Below, in pieces: positions 1 through 8,702 of a stretch of 27,500 nt of DNA; positions within the stretch are counted from its first letter, which is position 1, and the number at the start of each line of letters is the position of its first letter. Source of the DNA: Penaeus vannamei (lineage: Eukaryota > Arthropoda > Malacostraca > Decapoda > Penaeidae); assembly GCF_042767895.1 (NCBI RefSeq), contig NC_091550.1, forward strand, positions 21,290,281-21,317,780. The letters run 5' to 3'. Both the position numbers and the translations under genes were made by a program. The notes under the pieces were generated by a model. The model had not been told where the DNA came from. It did not search any database and saw only the letters and a list, made by a program, of their open reading frames with translations.

Positions 1-162
<162 letters not shown>

Positions 163-197
163 CTTTTAGGTTTATACTAATTCCTACTAATTTCCAG

Positions 198-293
198 AGA
201 AGAGGATGAAATTAAAGAAAGAAAACAAAGGTGAGAAGGAAGTCAAAGGGAGAGGCAGAAAAGTTGCTGAAGAAGAAGGACAAAGGAGAAAGA
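198..293 (+). CDS. Basic module 1 (exon, 96 bp, phase 1-1)
   Basis: The acceptor TTTCCAG precedes it and GTAAGT follows at 294. It is 96 bp, read with AAG at 200-202, and very rich in Lys, Arg and Glu. The part reading GRKVAEE corresponds to GRKAAED in the next exon, and both exons are exactly 96 bp, which points to exon duplication. An ATG at 206 is in frame but internal and should not be taken as the start. Confidence 0.7.
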
Positions 294-931
294 GTAAGTC
301 TGAGATTTTTCATAATCGATCATATGTAATTCATGACACTGTGTTGAGGGGGTGGGGTGTTACAGTGTTTATAATCATTATACATACCGCAGATTTTCAG
401 TTGCACTACATGTGATATCGGGTACAAGAACAACCCACAGTGTATTTCATGCTTCATTCATTCTTAGAACTTCATTCACTTATAAAAAGAATGATAAACC
501 ACAAAGTTTATTCGTAACTACTAAAATGCTATACAGGATAAGAAGGGAGAATAAAATTGTGAAGATAAACTTGTTTTTTGCGTAAATGCATTAGAAACTC
601 CTTAGGTAAAAATAGGTGTCTGCTAAAGAACTATCATATGTACTAGATATTAAAAGCCAATGTGGTCTGTCCTCATTTTGCATACCTATGTTGAGTAGAA
701 ACTACAGTTTACGTGAGTCAACTGTCAATACCATTAAGTATTTAAGCCCTTATTGCTATTCTATCACAGCTAAAGCCCAAAAACCTGAACAAGATAAGAA
801 TTCACTGAAAAAGGTCAGCTTATCAGGCAGAAAAGCTGCTGAAGATACAGACAAAAGGAAAAACAGTAAGTTTGTCTTTACTCTTTCACACCTGCTGATA
901 TACATGTACAGAAATTTAAATATATATATAT

Positions 932-962
<31 letters not shown>

Positions 963-2683
963 TACACATGTCACTCCTTTCCTTAAACTTTGTCTTTTCT
1001 TGCAGAATGCAAAACTAGGAAGAGATGCAGAAAATTGGCAGGAGTTTGTCAGTCCAAGAAAATGGCATGCGTCGGCGGCAAGAAGTTGAAAGGCACGAAG
1101 TTATGTAACAAGAAAAAGTGTCGCTGCTGCGCCCCTAAATGTGAGTCTTTTCTTTGCAAACGGACCTGAAAGGAATCAATTTTACATTAGCCATCACAAA
1201 TGTTTGAATCAAATGCAGATGTTGCTCATGTCAGCAGAATAACATGTGATACACAAGATGTTTTATAGGTCAAAGTCTGTCATCCAAGCAGCACATTAAC
1301 GAATACTTTATATGAACCACACCAACATACGCCTTGTACACACTCTTATGCATGAGCACCAGATGCAACTCAAGTATGTGCCTGTGTGTGTACACGTGCG
1401 TACTTAATCCTACTCCTAGAAATACATAGGTGTGTACCGGGAAAAAAAACTAGTTTCTTCTTTCTCCAGCATCACTATGCAAGGAAAAGAAATGGTGCAA
1501 GAAACGGGGCGGAAAATGCCAATTCAAGTGGGAATCCTGCGACGGAAAGACAAGGGCTAAGGGATGCAGAGGAAGCAGCGTCTGCGTCTGTTGTATTCGT
1601 GAGTCTCTGTCCATTTCCAAATGTCTGGATCAATGCTAAGACTGTTTCGAAATCCCTAATTTCAACAGGATTTGAGCTGAAATATGGGAGATACATCTTC
1701 TGGAAGCAAATATATGTTGATGTGTTGATGTTTATATGTACATAATAGGTTGCCACATCATAACTTTGCAAATTTAATCACACAAATACGTTCTTTTCAC
1801 AGCCGAAATCTCACCAACACCGGCTCCTACTCCCGCACCTACTCCAGCACCAACTCCTGCTCCAACTCCAGCACCAACTCCTGCTCCCACTCCTGCACCA
1901 ACAGGTCCCACTCCCGCACCAAGTCCTGCACCAACAGGTCCCACTCCCGCACCAAGTCCTGCGCCAACTGGTCCCACTCCCGCACCAAGTCCTGCGCCAA
2001 CTGGTCCCACTCCCGCACCAAGTCCTGCGCCAACTGGTCCCACTCCCGCACCAAGTCCTGCACCAACTGGACCCACTCCCGCACCAACTGGTCCCACTCC
2101 GGCACCAACTCCCGCACCAACTGGTCCCACTCCCGCACCAAGTCCTGCACCAACTGGTCCCACTCCCGCACCAAGTCCTGCACCAACTGGTCCCACTCCC
2201 GCACCAAGTCCTGCACCAACTGGACCCACTCCGGCACCAACTGGTCCAACTCCTGCACCAACTGGTCCCACTCCCGCACCAAGTCCTGCTCCCACTGCTG
2301 GCCCCACTGCTGGTCCAACTGCAGGTCCCACTTCTGGCCCAACTTCAGGTCCCACTTCTGGCCCAACTGCAGGCCCCACTTCTGGTCCAACTGCAGGTCC
2401 CACTTCTGGTCCAACTGCAGGTCCCACTTCTGGCCCAACTGCAGGTCCCACTTCTGGCCCAACTGCAGGTCCCACTTCTGGCCCAACTGCTGGCTCCACT
2501 GCTGGCCCCACTGCTACTTCAACCGCTGGCCCCACTGCTACCTCAACCGCTGGCCCCACTGCTACCTCAACCGCTGGCCCCACTGCTACCTCAACCGCTG
2601 GCCCCACTGCTACCTCAACCGCTGGCCCCACTGCTACCTCAACTGCTGGTCCTACTGACAGTTCTAGTAGCTCTTCTGAATGA
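198..2683 (+). CDS. Modular Cys-rich protein with mucin-like Pro/Thr tail (3' part of gene, five exons)
   Basis: Unrecognised gene assembled from splice signals: exons 198-293, 770-865, 1006-1140, 1470-1598 and 1803-2683. Each internal exon starts after a pyrimidine-AG acceptor and ends at GTAAGT or GTGAGT. All introns are phase 1 and all internal exons are multiples of three, so each exon is a movable module. Order of modules: two basic 32-codon modules, two eight-cysteine modules, then a Pro/Thr/Ala/Gly/Ser tail ending in a Ser-rich stretch and TGA. The first visible exon is internal (its acceptor supplies two bases of a codon), so the start codon and any signal peptide lie upstream of the window. 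Paired cysteines plus a probable O-glycosylated tail suggest a secreted or extracellular protein, for example mucosal, cuticular or defence-related. That is inference; no named family was matched. Alternatives are a toxin-like or defensin-like fold for the Cys modules. Confidence 0.75.
770..865 (+). CDS. Basic module 2 (exon, 96 bp, phase 1-1)
   Basis: The acceptor ATCACAG ends at 769 and the donor GTAAGT begins at 866. It encodes another Lys-rich, probably unstructured segment. About a third of the positions agree with module 1 in an ungapped alignment, best around the GRK-x-AE core. The upstream exon ends in A, so the junction codon is ACT (Thr). Confidence 0.7.
918..963. repeat. (TA)n(GATA)n microsatellite
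   Basis: A short TA run followed by seven or so GATA units, inside the intron between basic module 2 and Cys module 1. Confidence 0.95.
1006..1140 (+). CDS. Eight-cysteine module 1 (exon, 135 bp)
   Basis: The acceptor TCTTGCAG ends at 1005 and the donor GTGAGT starts at 1141. The 45 codons carry eight cysteines spaced C-x5-C-x6-C-x6-C-x11-C-x4-C-x-C-C in a strongly Lys/Arg-rich background. Even cysteine number and the terminal C-x-CC suggest a small disulfide-knotted, cationic fold. It is not the WAP pattern of crustins nor the six-Cys peritrophin pattern. Family not recognised. Confidence 0.75.
1470..1598 (+). CDS. Eight-cysteine module 2 (exon, 129 bp)
   Basis: The acceptor TTTCTCCAG ends at 1469 and the donor GTGAGT starts at 1599. 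Cysteine spacing is C-x5-C-x6-C-x6-C-x8-C-x5-C-x-C-C, the same as module 1 except for the fourth and fifth loops, so the two exons are clearly paralogous. The background is again Lys/Arg/Gly-rich. The phase-1 T at the end of module 1 joins CA here to give Ser. Confidence 0.75.
1803..2683 (+). CDS. Pro/Thr/Ala-rich mucin-like C-terminal exon
   Basis: The acceptor TTCTTTTCACAG ends at 1802. With C from the previous exon the frame opens as Pro-Glu-Ile-Ser-Pro and then reads about 290 residues to TGA at 2681-2683. Four zones follow in order: PTPA units to about 1904; PTGPTPAPSPA 11-residue units to about 2288; PTAGPTSG 8-residue units to about 2507; PTATSTAG units (about six); then Asp-Ser5-Glu. 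There are no cysteines or lysines in the repeats, in sharp contrast to the upstream modules. Composition fits a densely O-glycosylated mucin domain or an extended linker. This frame has no ATG, so its reality rests on the splice chain and the clean natural stop. Confidence 0.78.
1815..2650. repeat. Coding minisatellite (33-bp then 24-bp units)
   Basis: Tandem array that encodes the mucin-like tail. Unit length is a multiple of three throughout (12, 33, then 24 bp), so unit gain or loss keeps the frame. Units lack stop codons in several frames, which creates long open frames on both strands that are by-products of the repeat. Confidence 0.92.
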
Positions 2684-2824
2684 TTCATATAAATCTGAAA
2701 TGCATCTTTGCCAAGACTATAAACGGCTCTCTCCCTTCTCATTCATCCACTTGTATGAAGGACTGTACAAGGCAAATGGCCTCCATAGGGAACTATTTGC
2801 TTGCGAAGAATGTTGATGTTAGTC

Positions 2825-2830
2825 AATAAA
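2825..2830 (+). terminator. Poly(A) signal AATAAA of the + strand gene
   Basis: AATAAA lies about 140 bp after the TGA of the mucin-like exon. It is followed by T-rich sequence around 2849-2875, as expected for cleavage about 15-30 bases downstream. The 3' UTR would be roughly 2684-2850. Confidence 0.65.
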
Positions 2831-2961
2831 TATTGCAAACTGTAGTGCAGATATTTATATTAACCATTTATTTCTTAGTAATAACTTTTTTTTAATTTCT
2901 CTATAGAATAGGTATTCATGAATGGTTAATGGTTAACAAGTAAAATAAATGTGCCAGACAT

Positions 2962-4630
2962 CTAAGGTGTCATGTAGGCATCATATGATTTGGAGGATGA
3001 TGGATATTGGTAGTTGATGGAGTTGAGGGGAATAGGTTGTGTTGGGAGGGAGAAAGAGGAAGGGTTGTAGGGGAAATATGAGGAGAAGAATGGATATCGG
3101 TAGTAGACGGAGTTGAGGGGGATAGGTTGTGCTGGGAAGGGAGTAGGAGGAAGGGGTGTACGGGGAATATGAATAGGAGGAGGATGGATATCGGCAGTCA
3201 CTTCGGAGTGTGGAGGGGAGCATGAATTGTGAAATTTTGTGTCTCGAGCATATACCTTTGAATATTTTCCATAAGTTTCTCCAGTGGGAGGTTGGTTGGA
3301 GAGTCTTGTGAGACAAAGGTTTTCTGATGAGGAGGGGAAGAAGAGGAGACTGGAGTCTGAGGAATAAAGGTAAAGATAAGTGGAGGTGAGTGCGTGGTAG
3401 AAGGGGTGGAACGTTAAGTCTTGTCTGCTGCAGGTAGTGCGGGGAGGGAGAGGGGATGGTGTTGGGGCTGTAGTTGAGATTGGCGCTGTAGTGAGTAGGG
3501 TGTCTGGATTTCTGAGTGGCAAAAGAATTTGACTTGGAGAAGTAGGAGGTAGAAGTGGAAGTAGGGAAGTAAGTAGGTATAGGGGAGGGTGTAGGAAGAT
3601 CCTGGGTTGGAGGGGGAGGGGCAGAGGGAGCGACATTACTAGAGAGAAACTTTGTTGACGTGCTTCCTGTCTGGCTTCACGTAGAGTGCGATAATCTGTG
3701 TTTGTATCAGTGTTGCTACCACAGACTCAAACTTGTAAAGGAGCAGCCTCTATAAAATACATTATGTGGGCCGCCGCAGTTAGCACATGTACGTGTACGT
3801 GCAGAGCAGTCCATCGGTTATGATCGGGTTGAGCACATTGGGGGTATTCGTCTGTGGAACGGTGAAGTTTACAGGATGTCCAAAGCGCCAACAGTTTTGA
3901 CACCGACGGGGAGGAGGTTGATATGGTCGAACAGGGAGCGAGATTGTCCATCGTCGTAGAAGATAAGAAAGGGAAGGTCATGTAGTACTGGAAAGTAATT
4001 TTGGTAATATTGGCGGGTTTCTTTCGATGACTTAGAGGAGGAATGGAGTAGCACTGTACTGATATCACATCAGGTCTTTGAGGCAGCCGAGTAAGTACTC
4101 TCCACAATAAGACCAATCGAAATCCATAGAGCAGCTTGCTAGGGAGTACCATACACAGTTCCGGTACAAGGTGCCAGAGTTGGATGGGGTTTTGAGGGAA
4201 TGGGGTTGCCAGAGAGATCAGTTAGATTTGATAATGCTATTGCTTCAGTTTCAGATGTAACTGTAACGAGACGGGAAACGATCGGATCGGGTACGAAAAC
4301 AACCTCACCCACTTGCTTTTGGAGACATTGTTGAAAGAGAAGAGTGTTGCTTGAGTAAGGAGACCTTGTAGGGGGAATCACGAAAAATTGGCACCCATTT
4401 GTCTGGGCTAAATAGAGTAAGATATTTGTAGAGGCTGGGGTGGTTGAAGGATGGGGACGTGTGGAAGACTTGAGGCCGTTGAGGGAGGTAGTATTACAGA
4501 GATGGAGGAATAAGGTTAAGGTAGTAATAAGGGAAGATGAGGTGATTGATGAGGAAGGTTGTGGGAGTAGAGGTGATGAAGCTGGAAGAAGCTGGGAGAG
4601 AAGGAGTCTCGGATCGGATGGATAATGCAC
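2962..4630 (-). pseudogene. Decayed non-LTR retrotransposon ORF1 (gag-like, zinc knuckles)
   Basis: Three minus-strand open stretches (about 4630-4139, 4152-3727 and 3636-2962) belong to one gag-like protein broken by frameshifts. Near 3900-3740 pieces of CCHC-type zinc knuckles are visible in alternating frames: NCWRFGHP, then PQCAQPDHNRW, then CANCGGPHNVFYRGC. They are followed near 3690-3640 by the segment LREARQEAR. This order is typical of ORF1 proteins of jockey-type LINEs, which bind element RNA. The N-terminal part (4630-4139) and the C-terminal Pro/Ser/Tyr-rich part (3636-2962) are low complexity. No reverse transcriptase follows: the sequence ends against the 3' UTR of the upstream gene, so the 3' half of the element is missing. 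Non-functional. Confidence 0.7.
3001..3199. repeat. ~92-bp tandem repeat inside the gag remnant
   Basis: Units start at TGGATAT positions 3001, 3091 and 3185 (spacing 90 and 94 bp). The first two are full units, the third only about 15 bp. The unit spans the Pro/Ser/Tyr-rich C-terminal portion of the decayed ORF1. Confidence 0.8.
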
Positions 4631-4639
4631 TAGTACGCA

Positions 4640-4960
4640 TTGAGGAGTGGGTAGTAGCTGTAGTGTTCAATCGCAGTCAAAGGAGAGCCTAGAGTCGGGG
4701 AGCCAGGTGAGTGTGAATCCGTTGGGGCTATCTGACGAAGGTAAGCAAGCCTCATTGCCTCTAATATGGGTATTACATCTTCATTACTGGGCATGGGAAG
4801 CCTTAACTATGTTAAAAGCAACAGTCCACCCCTCAGGGTCCCTTTGAGGGGTATGTTAAACAACTAAAATAGGGGAATGCCTATGGTTCTCTCAGCTTAC
4901 CAGGACTAGCACAAAGTCAGCCTTTCATCCTTTCAGCACAGCTCTTTCACCTTAGGAAGT
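4640..4960 (-). other. Probable 5' leader of the gag-like element; no gene
   Basis: This stretch lies just upstream of the ORF1 remnant in its own orientation and has no coding signal that I can support. It may be the 5' UTR of the retroelement or older flanking repeat. Short open frames here are not convincing. Confidence 0.35.
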
Positions 4961-4964
4961 AGAT

Positions 4965-5160
4965 AGTAAAAGGGGTTGGAGAAGGGATGGAAACGTAAGA
5001 GCTGGAGGGAGAAAAGACCATGCAAAATTAGTTGAAAGCTAAAGCCAGCCTAAGGCAGGGGAGATCCCCACATTGGGTCTTAGTCCCCATCTCCTAAGCT
5101 CCCTCAATAACAACAATAGGCAAAGGATTGGGGGTGAAGTATTCATGAAAAGAACCAGTT
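4965..5160 (+). repeat. Dispersed repeat, copy A
   Basis: Shares an ordered series of words with 6328-6505: GGAGAAAAG, CCATGCAAAATT, AAGGCAGG, a CCCC..TCCTA block and GGATTGG. Both copies have the same orientation and are separated by about 1.36 kb. Divergence is substantial, so this is an old repeat family of unknown class. Confidence 0.7.
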
Positions 5161-5229
5161 AGCTGAAAATGGACATACTGTGAAAATGAAAAAGTTGTGG
5201 TTGGAGGCTGCTCTATTGGACTGTAGCTT

Positions 5230-5640
5230 CCCAACCACAGTTTATCATTATTAATGTGGCTGTTGCTGTTATTATCATTATCAATATCATTATTATCGTT
5301 GGCATTATTATTTTTTAGTGCATTTGTATCAATGTTTTGATTATTATTGCATTATCATTATTATCATTGTGATATTGTGATTATTATTTCCTTATTTTTT
5401 TCTTTACCCTATTGCAACAGATTATTATCATCATATATTATTATAGTCTCTTGTTGTTACAGTTACACCCTACCATTGCACATAATTCTACAAGAAACAT
5501 AATTACAAGTTATCATCATCATCATGATTATTAATTTCAACCTTATTAGTACATTGTTGTTATTATTAACATCATTACCATCTTTATAATTATCATCATT
5601 ATGTCATTATTATTTGCCCTTTTCATTGTCATTATTGTCA
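5230..5640. repeat. ATT/ATC-rich low-complexity tract
   Basis: Imperfect trinucleotide repeats of ATT and ATC (for example TTATCATTATTATC) run for about 400 bp with interruptions. No coding potential seen. Confidence 0.85.
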
Positions 5641-6060
5641 AAATGTTTACTTGACACCGCCTCTCCAAACCTCCTATCACTACGTTCAAAATGACTGTTT
5701 TTCATAGACATGTTTTCCACAGTCAAATACATCTGTTAGCGTTGTTCCTGTTAAATTTAACAGTGAACATTTGAAGTTCTGTATACATGTGTTAGGATGC
5801 CATAAAAATATAATCATATCACTGTTATTCAAATCACAAATACTGAGTTAACATAAATATATAAAATTGATTATAATAGAAACGGTAGAACTTTTAATTC
5901 TCAGTGTTTCCAATGTTTTACACTCATTATCATTGTTAAAAGAACAGTAAAAGATTTAAACTTTATAGCAACTCCTTTCTATTATCATATTTTATAAATT
6001 CATGTACACTTTTAGTTTCACGTCTTCTTTTACCTGCCTTTGTATAAAATTTGGCTGAGT
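5641..6060. other. AT-rich intergenic sequence
   Basis: I see no exon, repeat unit or regulatory motif that I can support in this stretch. Confidence 0.6.
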
Positions 6061-6180
6061 CAAGTGCTAAGGCTCAAGATAGGGGAATGAGTGTCAACTA
6101 GACATGGGAATACCATGCCCATATGTCCCTGATACTGTTCAGGAGCGATATTTCATCCTGGACCTGTTGCTAAGGTCACA

Positions 6181-6308
6181 CTAGTCTCTTCTGTTCCTGG
6201 GACCCCTTAGACATTCTCACCTAAGTCTGACCAGCTACAGCTTCTGATTGGTCAGCTGACCTGGCTTCAGCGAGGCTGTCTAGGGATCCCAGGGACAGAG
6301 AAAACTAG
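6181..6308. repeat. Imperfect foldback palindrome
   Basis: Left arm 6181-6213 (contains CTGTTCCTGGGACCCC) pairs with right arm 6277-6308 (contains GGGATCCCAGGGACAG) with a few mismatches. Between the arms, GGTCAGCTGACC at 6250-6261 is a perfect 12-bp palindrome. The block is GC-richer than its surroundings and abuts dispersed repeat copy B, suggesting a foldback-type element. Confidence 0.7.
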
Positions 6309-6327
6309 CACCCTAGCTTTAGAGGCT

Positions 6328-6505
6328 GAATAGAAGGGGTCAGAGAAGAGAAGGAAAAAGAAAGGGAGAGAAGAAAAGGCCATGCAAAATTGGTTGACCT
6401 AAGAACCGAGACCCAAGGCAGGAAGATTCCTAACATTAAGCCCCAGCTCCTATCTTCTATACCCTTCACAACAGTCATGGGATTGGAGGGAGGAATATTT
6501 AAAAG
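6328..6505 (+). repeat. Dispersed repeat, copy B
   Basis: Diverged direct copy of 4965-5160, with the same order of shared words. It sits right beside the foldback palindrome, which copy A lacks in recognisable form. Confidence 0.68.
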
Positions 6506-7274
6506 TAACTATTTGGTTGATAGTTTATTGATAACAATATTTGGAAATCTATAAAACTCAAGATGAATCGTTATTATTTTTTCTGTATTTCTTTACTTAT
6601 ACATACAAACTTTGTGTATGGAATCTTCACTACCTTCAATATTTCATATTTCTATTTTCACATATACTCCAGTTCCAAGTAACAGCTTGAATGTGAGCTT
6701 TCCAATCATTATTAAATAACTGTTACCTCTGTCTTAGATAACTATATAAATAATATTGGTCATTCTAAACAGAAAACACCCATCTGACCTACAATATTTG
6801 TGTAGTAAGTGATTGTACTGCCATAAAATGAAGCTATATCATGAATACAGTAAACATGTAACATAACACAAAAATCTGTAAACATAAAAAGTTTCCCAGA
6901 AAAATCAATTGGTATTATGTTTAAAAATGGGGGTTAACAGTTTCTTTGAAATAATTCAAAACTAGGACTCAAAATATCAAATTACATATCAAGTAACATC
7001 CAAAATCAGAAATAGAAGCAACATTGCTATTAACAGTTGTTAAAGAAGCAGTATTATTAAAAATTAAAAACATTAAAGCAGAATGCAACACAAAAAAATT
7101 TCACTAAAAAGAAAACTGAAATAAGGTATCCATAATCACTCACACTAAAGCTCATTATCGCCGTCTGGTTGACTTTTTCCCCTTATCATTAAGCTTGTGT
7201 CATACAGGCTCTTCTGATGTGACACTTACACTATACCAAGTGCGTCTGCACGAACTTGCAGGTAAAAGCAGTCA
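6506..7274. other. AT-rich sequence downstream of the minus-strand gene
   Basis: Apart from scattered A- and T-runs I see nothing coding. Part of it could be long 3' UTR of the minus-strand gene if a more distal poly(A) site is used. Confidence 0.5.
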
Positions 7275-7280
7275 TTTAAT
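7275..7280 (-). terminator. Possible poly(A) signal ATTAAA of the minus-strand gene
   Basis: ATTAAA on the minus strand (TTTAAT on +) lies about 80 bp after the TGA at 7359-7361. It is the common variant hexamer, but the region is AT-rich and chance occurrence is likely. Confidence 0.3.
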
Positions 7281-7358
7281 TGGCTTCGGAGAGACTGGGA
7301 ACTAAAATGATTCAAAGAAAGTCAGTGTTGTCTCCTGATGTTTTACTTTCTTGGCAAT

Positions 7359-7461
7359 TCATAATTGGTGACTTCTGTACTGACTTGAACGCCCCTTCTT
7401 CTGAACCCATTGATACAACGTCTTTGAGGAAAATTCTCTTGAATACTTCATGGAAACATAT
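7359..7461 (-). CDS. Terminal exon f of the minus-strand gene
   Basis: Minus-strand acceptor TTTAAACAG precedes 7461. The phase-2 AA of exon e plus A gives Lys, followed by YVSMKYSREFSSKTLYQWVQ, a basic tail and TGA at 7359-7361. A second frame in the same exon is also open for about 47 codons, so correct phasing depends on exon e. Confidence 0.55.
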
Positions 7462-8670
7462 CTGTTTAAAGAAAAAATGAACAGAATTTAGGAAAACTAT
7501 AAATAAAACACATTATCTGATACTCAATCTCAATTAATGTTCTCAAATTTCTTAATAATCACTTAAAAAAACAAAAATTTGCAAATATCATCTACATTAT
7601 TATATCCAGTAGCGCTACCTAATGTAAAATAAGTACCTGAATCTAGTAGTATTTCATGATCAATTATGAAAATACAATTATATTTTCACATGACAGTAAA
7701 TAACAGCCCAACCTCTTTATACTCCCTCATCTCTCCTCCTGAACAGTTTTATAACTACACCCTTACTTGCATGTTAGAGCAAGGCGTGACTGCTCTGTTT
7801 GTGATGGGTTAAGGTTATCAAAGAAGCACAGGATGTCTTCTTTCTGCTCTTCTGGCCAATCTGGGACTATGCTCTTCCCGTGTTGTGCTCTTCCGTCCAC
7901 TGGCTCCTGACCTGAGGCCCTGAAAAGTAATGGATTAAGGTGAACAGAACCATAAAAAAGTGAGTAAAAACAGAAAAAAAGGATTAAAACTTCTGTGTTC
8001 ATTTCCCAAAATCATCTCTGAAGTCAAACATTCTGACTGTGAAAAAGAAAGTAAATCTACAGCAATATTACATAAAAATACGATGATAAAGCAGCTCTCC
8101 TTCCTTGCAATGGTTAACCCATTCGCCCGGGTGTCACATATATGAGACACCGGAAAAAATAAACATTGCCAGGCGTCCCACCAGTGTGACGCTGTATCAG
8201 GGCCATGCTCCGACACAGCAGCGGCGCTACGCTGGGTGGGCGGACAGACTCCGGGGAAGCTCCTCGCCTCACGATATTTGTAGCCGCCCGGATTTTTTTA
8301 TTTTGGCCACAAAATGTTCCCAGCTTGAGTGGGTTAATGGTTTAAAAAGCAAGTTAAATGTGCTAGACTTCAAAGGTCATATAGCAATAATGGAAGGCAA
8401 AGTATCTTAACAGTGGGGTGAGTTAAGCTGAGATGTCACGCTGAATTTTCTATGAATATTTTCAAAAATACTGGGCAATTTGAAAAAAAAAAACAAAAAA
8501 AAAAAAAAAAAAAAAAAAAAACTTCTGTCATCCAGTAGGCTTTGGCAATCCAATGACGTAATATTTCTGCTAAATATGTAAAAAATAAAGGACTTCTGAC
8601 TAAAACTCTGCCCCTCCCCCCACCTCCAGCAACAATGTTTACTTTAACACGTCCATGCAAATATACTCTA

Positions 8671-8702
<32 letters not shown>

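Noticed and set aside
206..415. ORF starting at ATG 206
   Set aside because: The ATG is internal to an exon and the frame reads through a good GTAAGT donor at 294 into intron.
1750..2658. 302-codon + strand open frame with His/Ser/Arg/Thr/Lys/Ser/Cys repeats
   Set aside because: It is out of phase with the splice chain and starts inside the intron. Its length comes from the stop-free repeat unit.
1774..2742. 322- and 215-codon minus-strand frames over the minisatellite
   Set aside because: They are antisense shadows of the repeat; no splice signals, no non-repeat domain and no promoter or poly(A) evidence on that strand.
7280..7480. 66-codon + strand frame
   Set aside because: It is antisense to terminal exon f and has no supporting signals.
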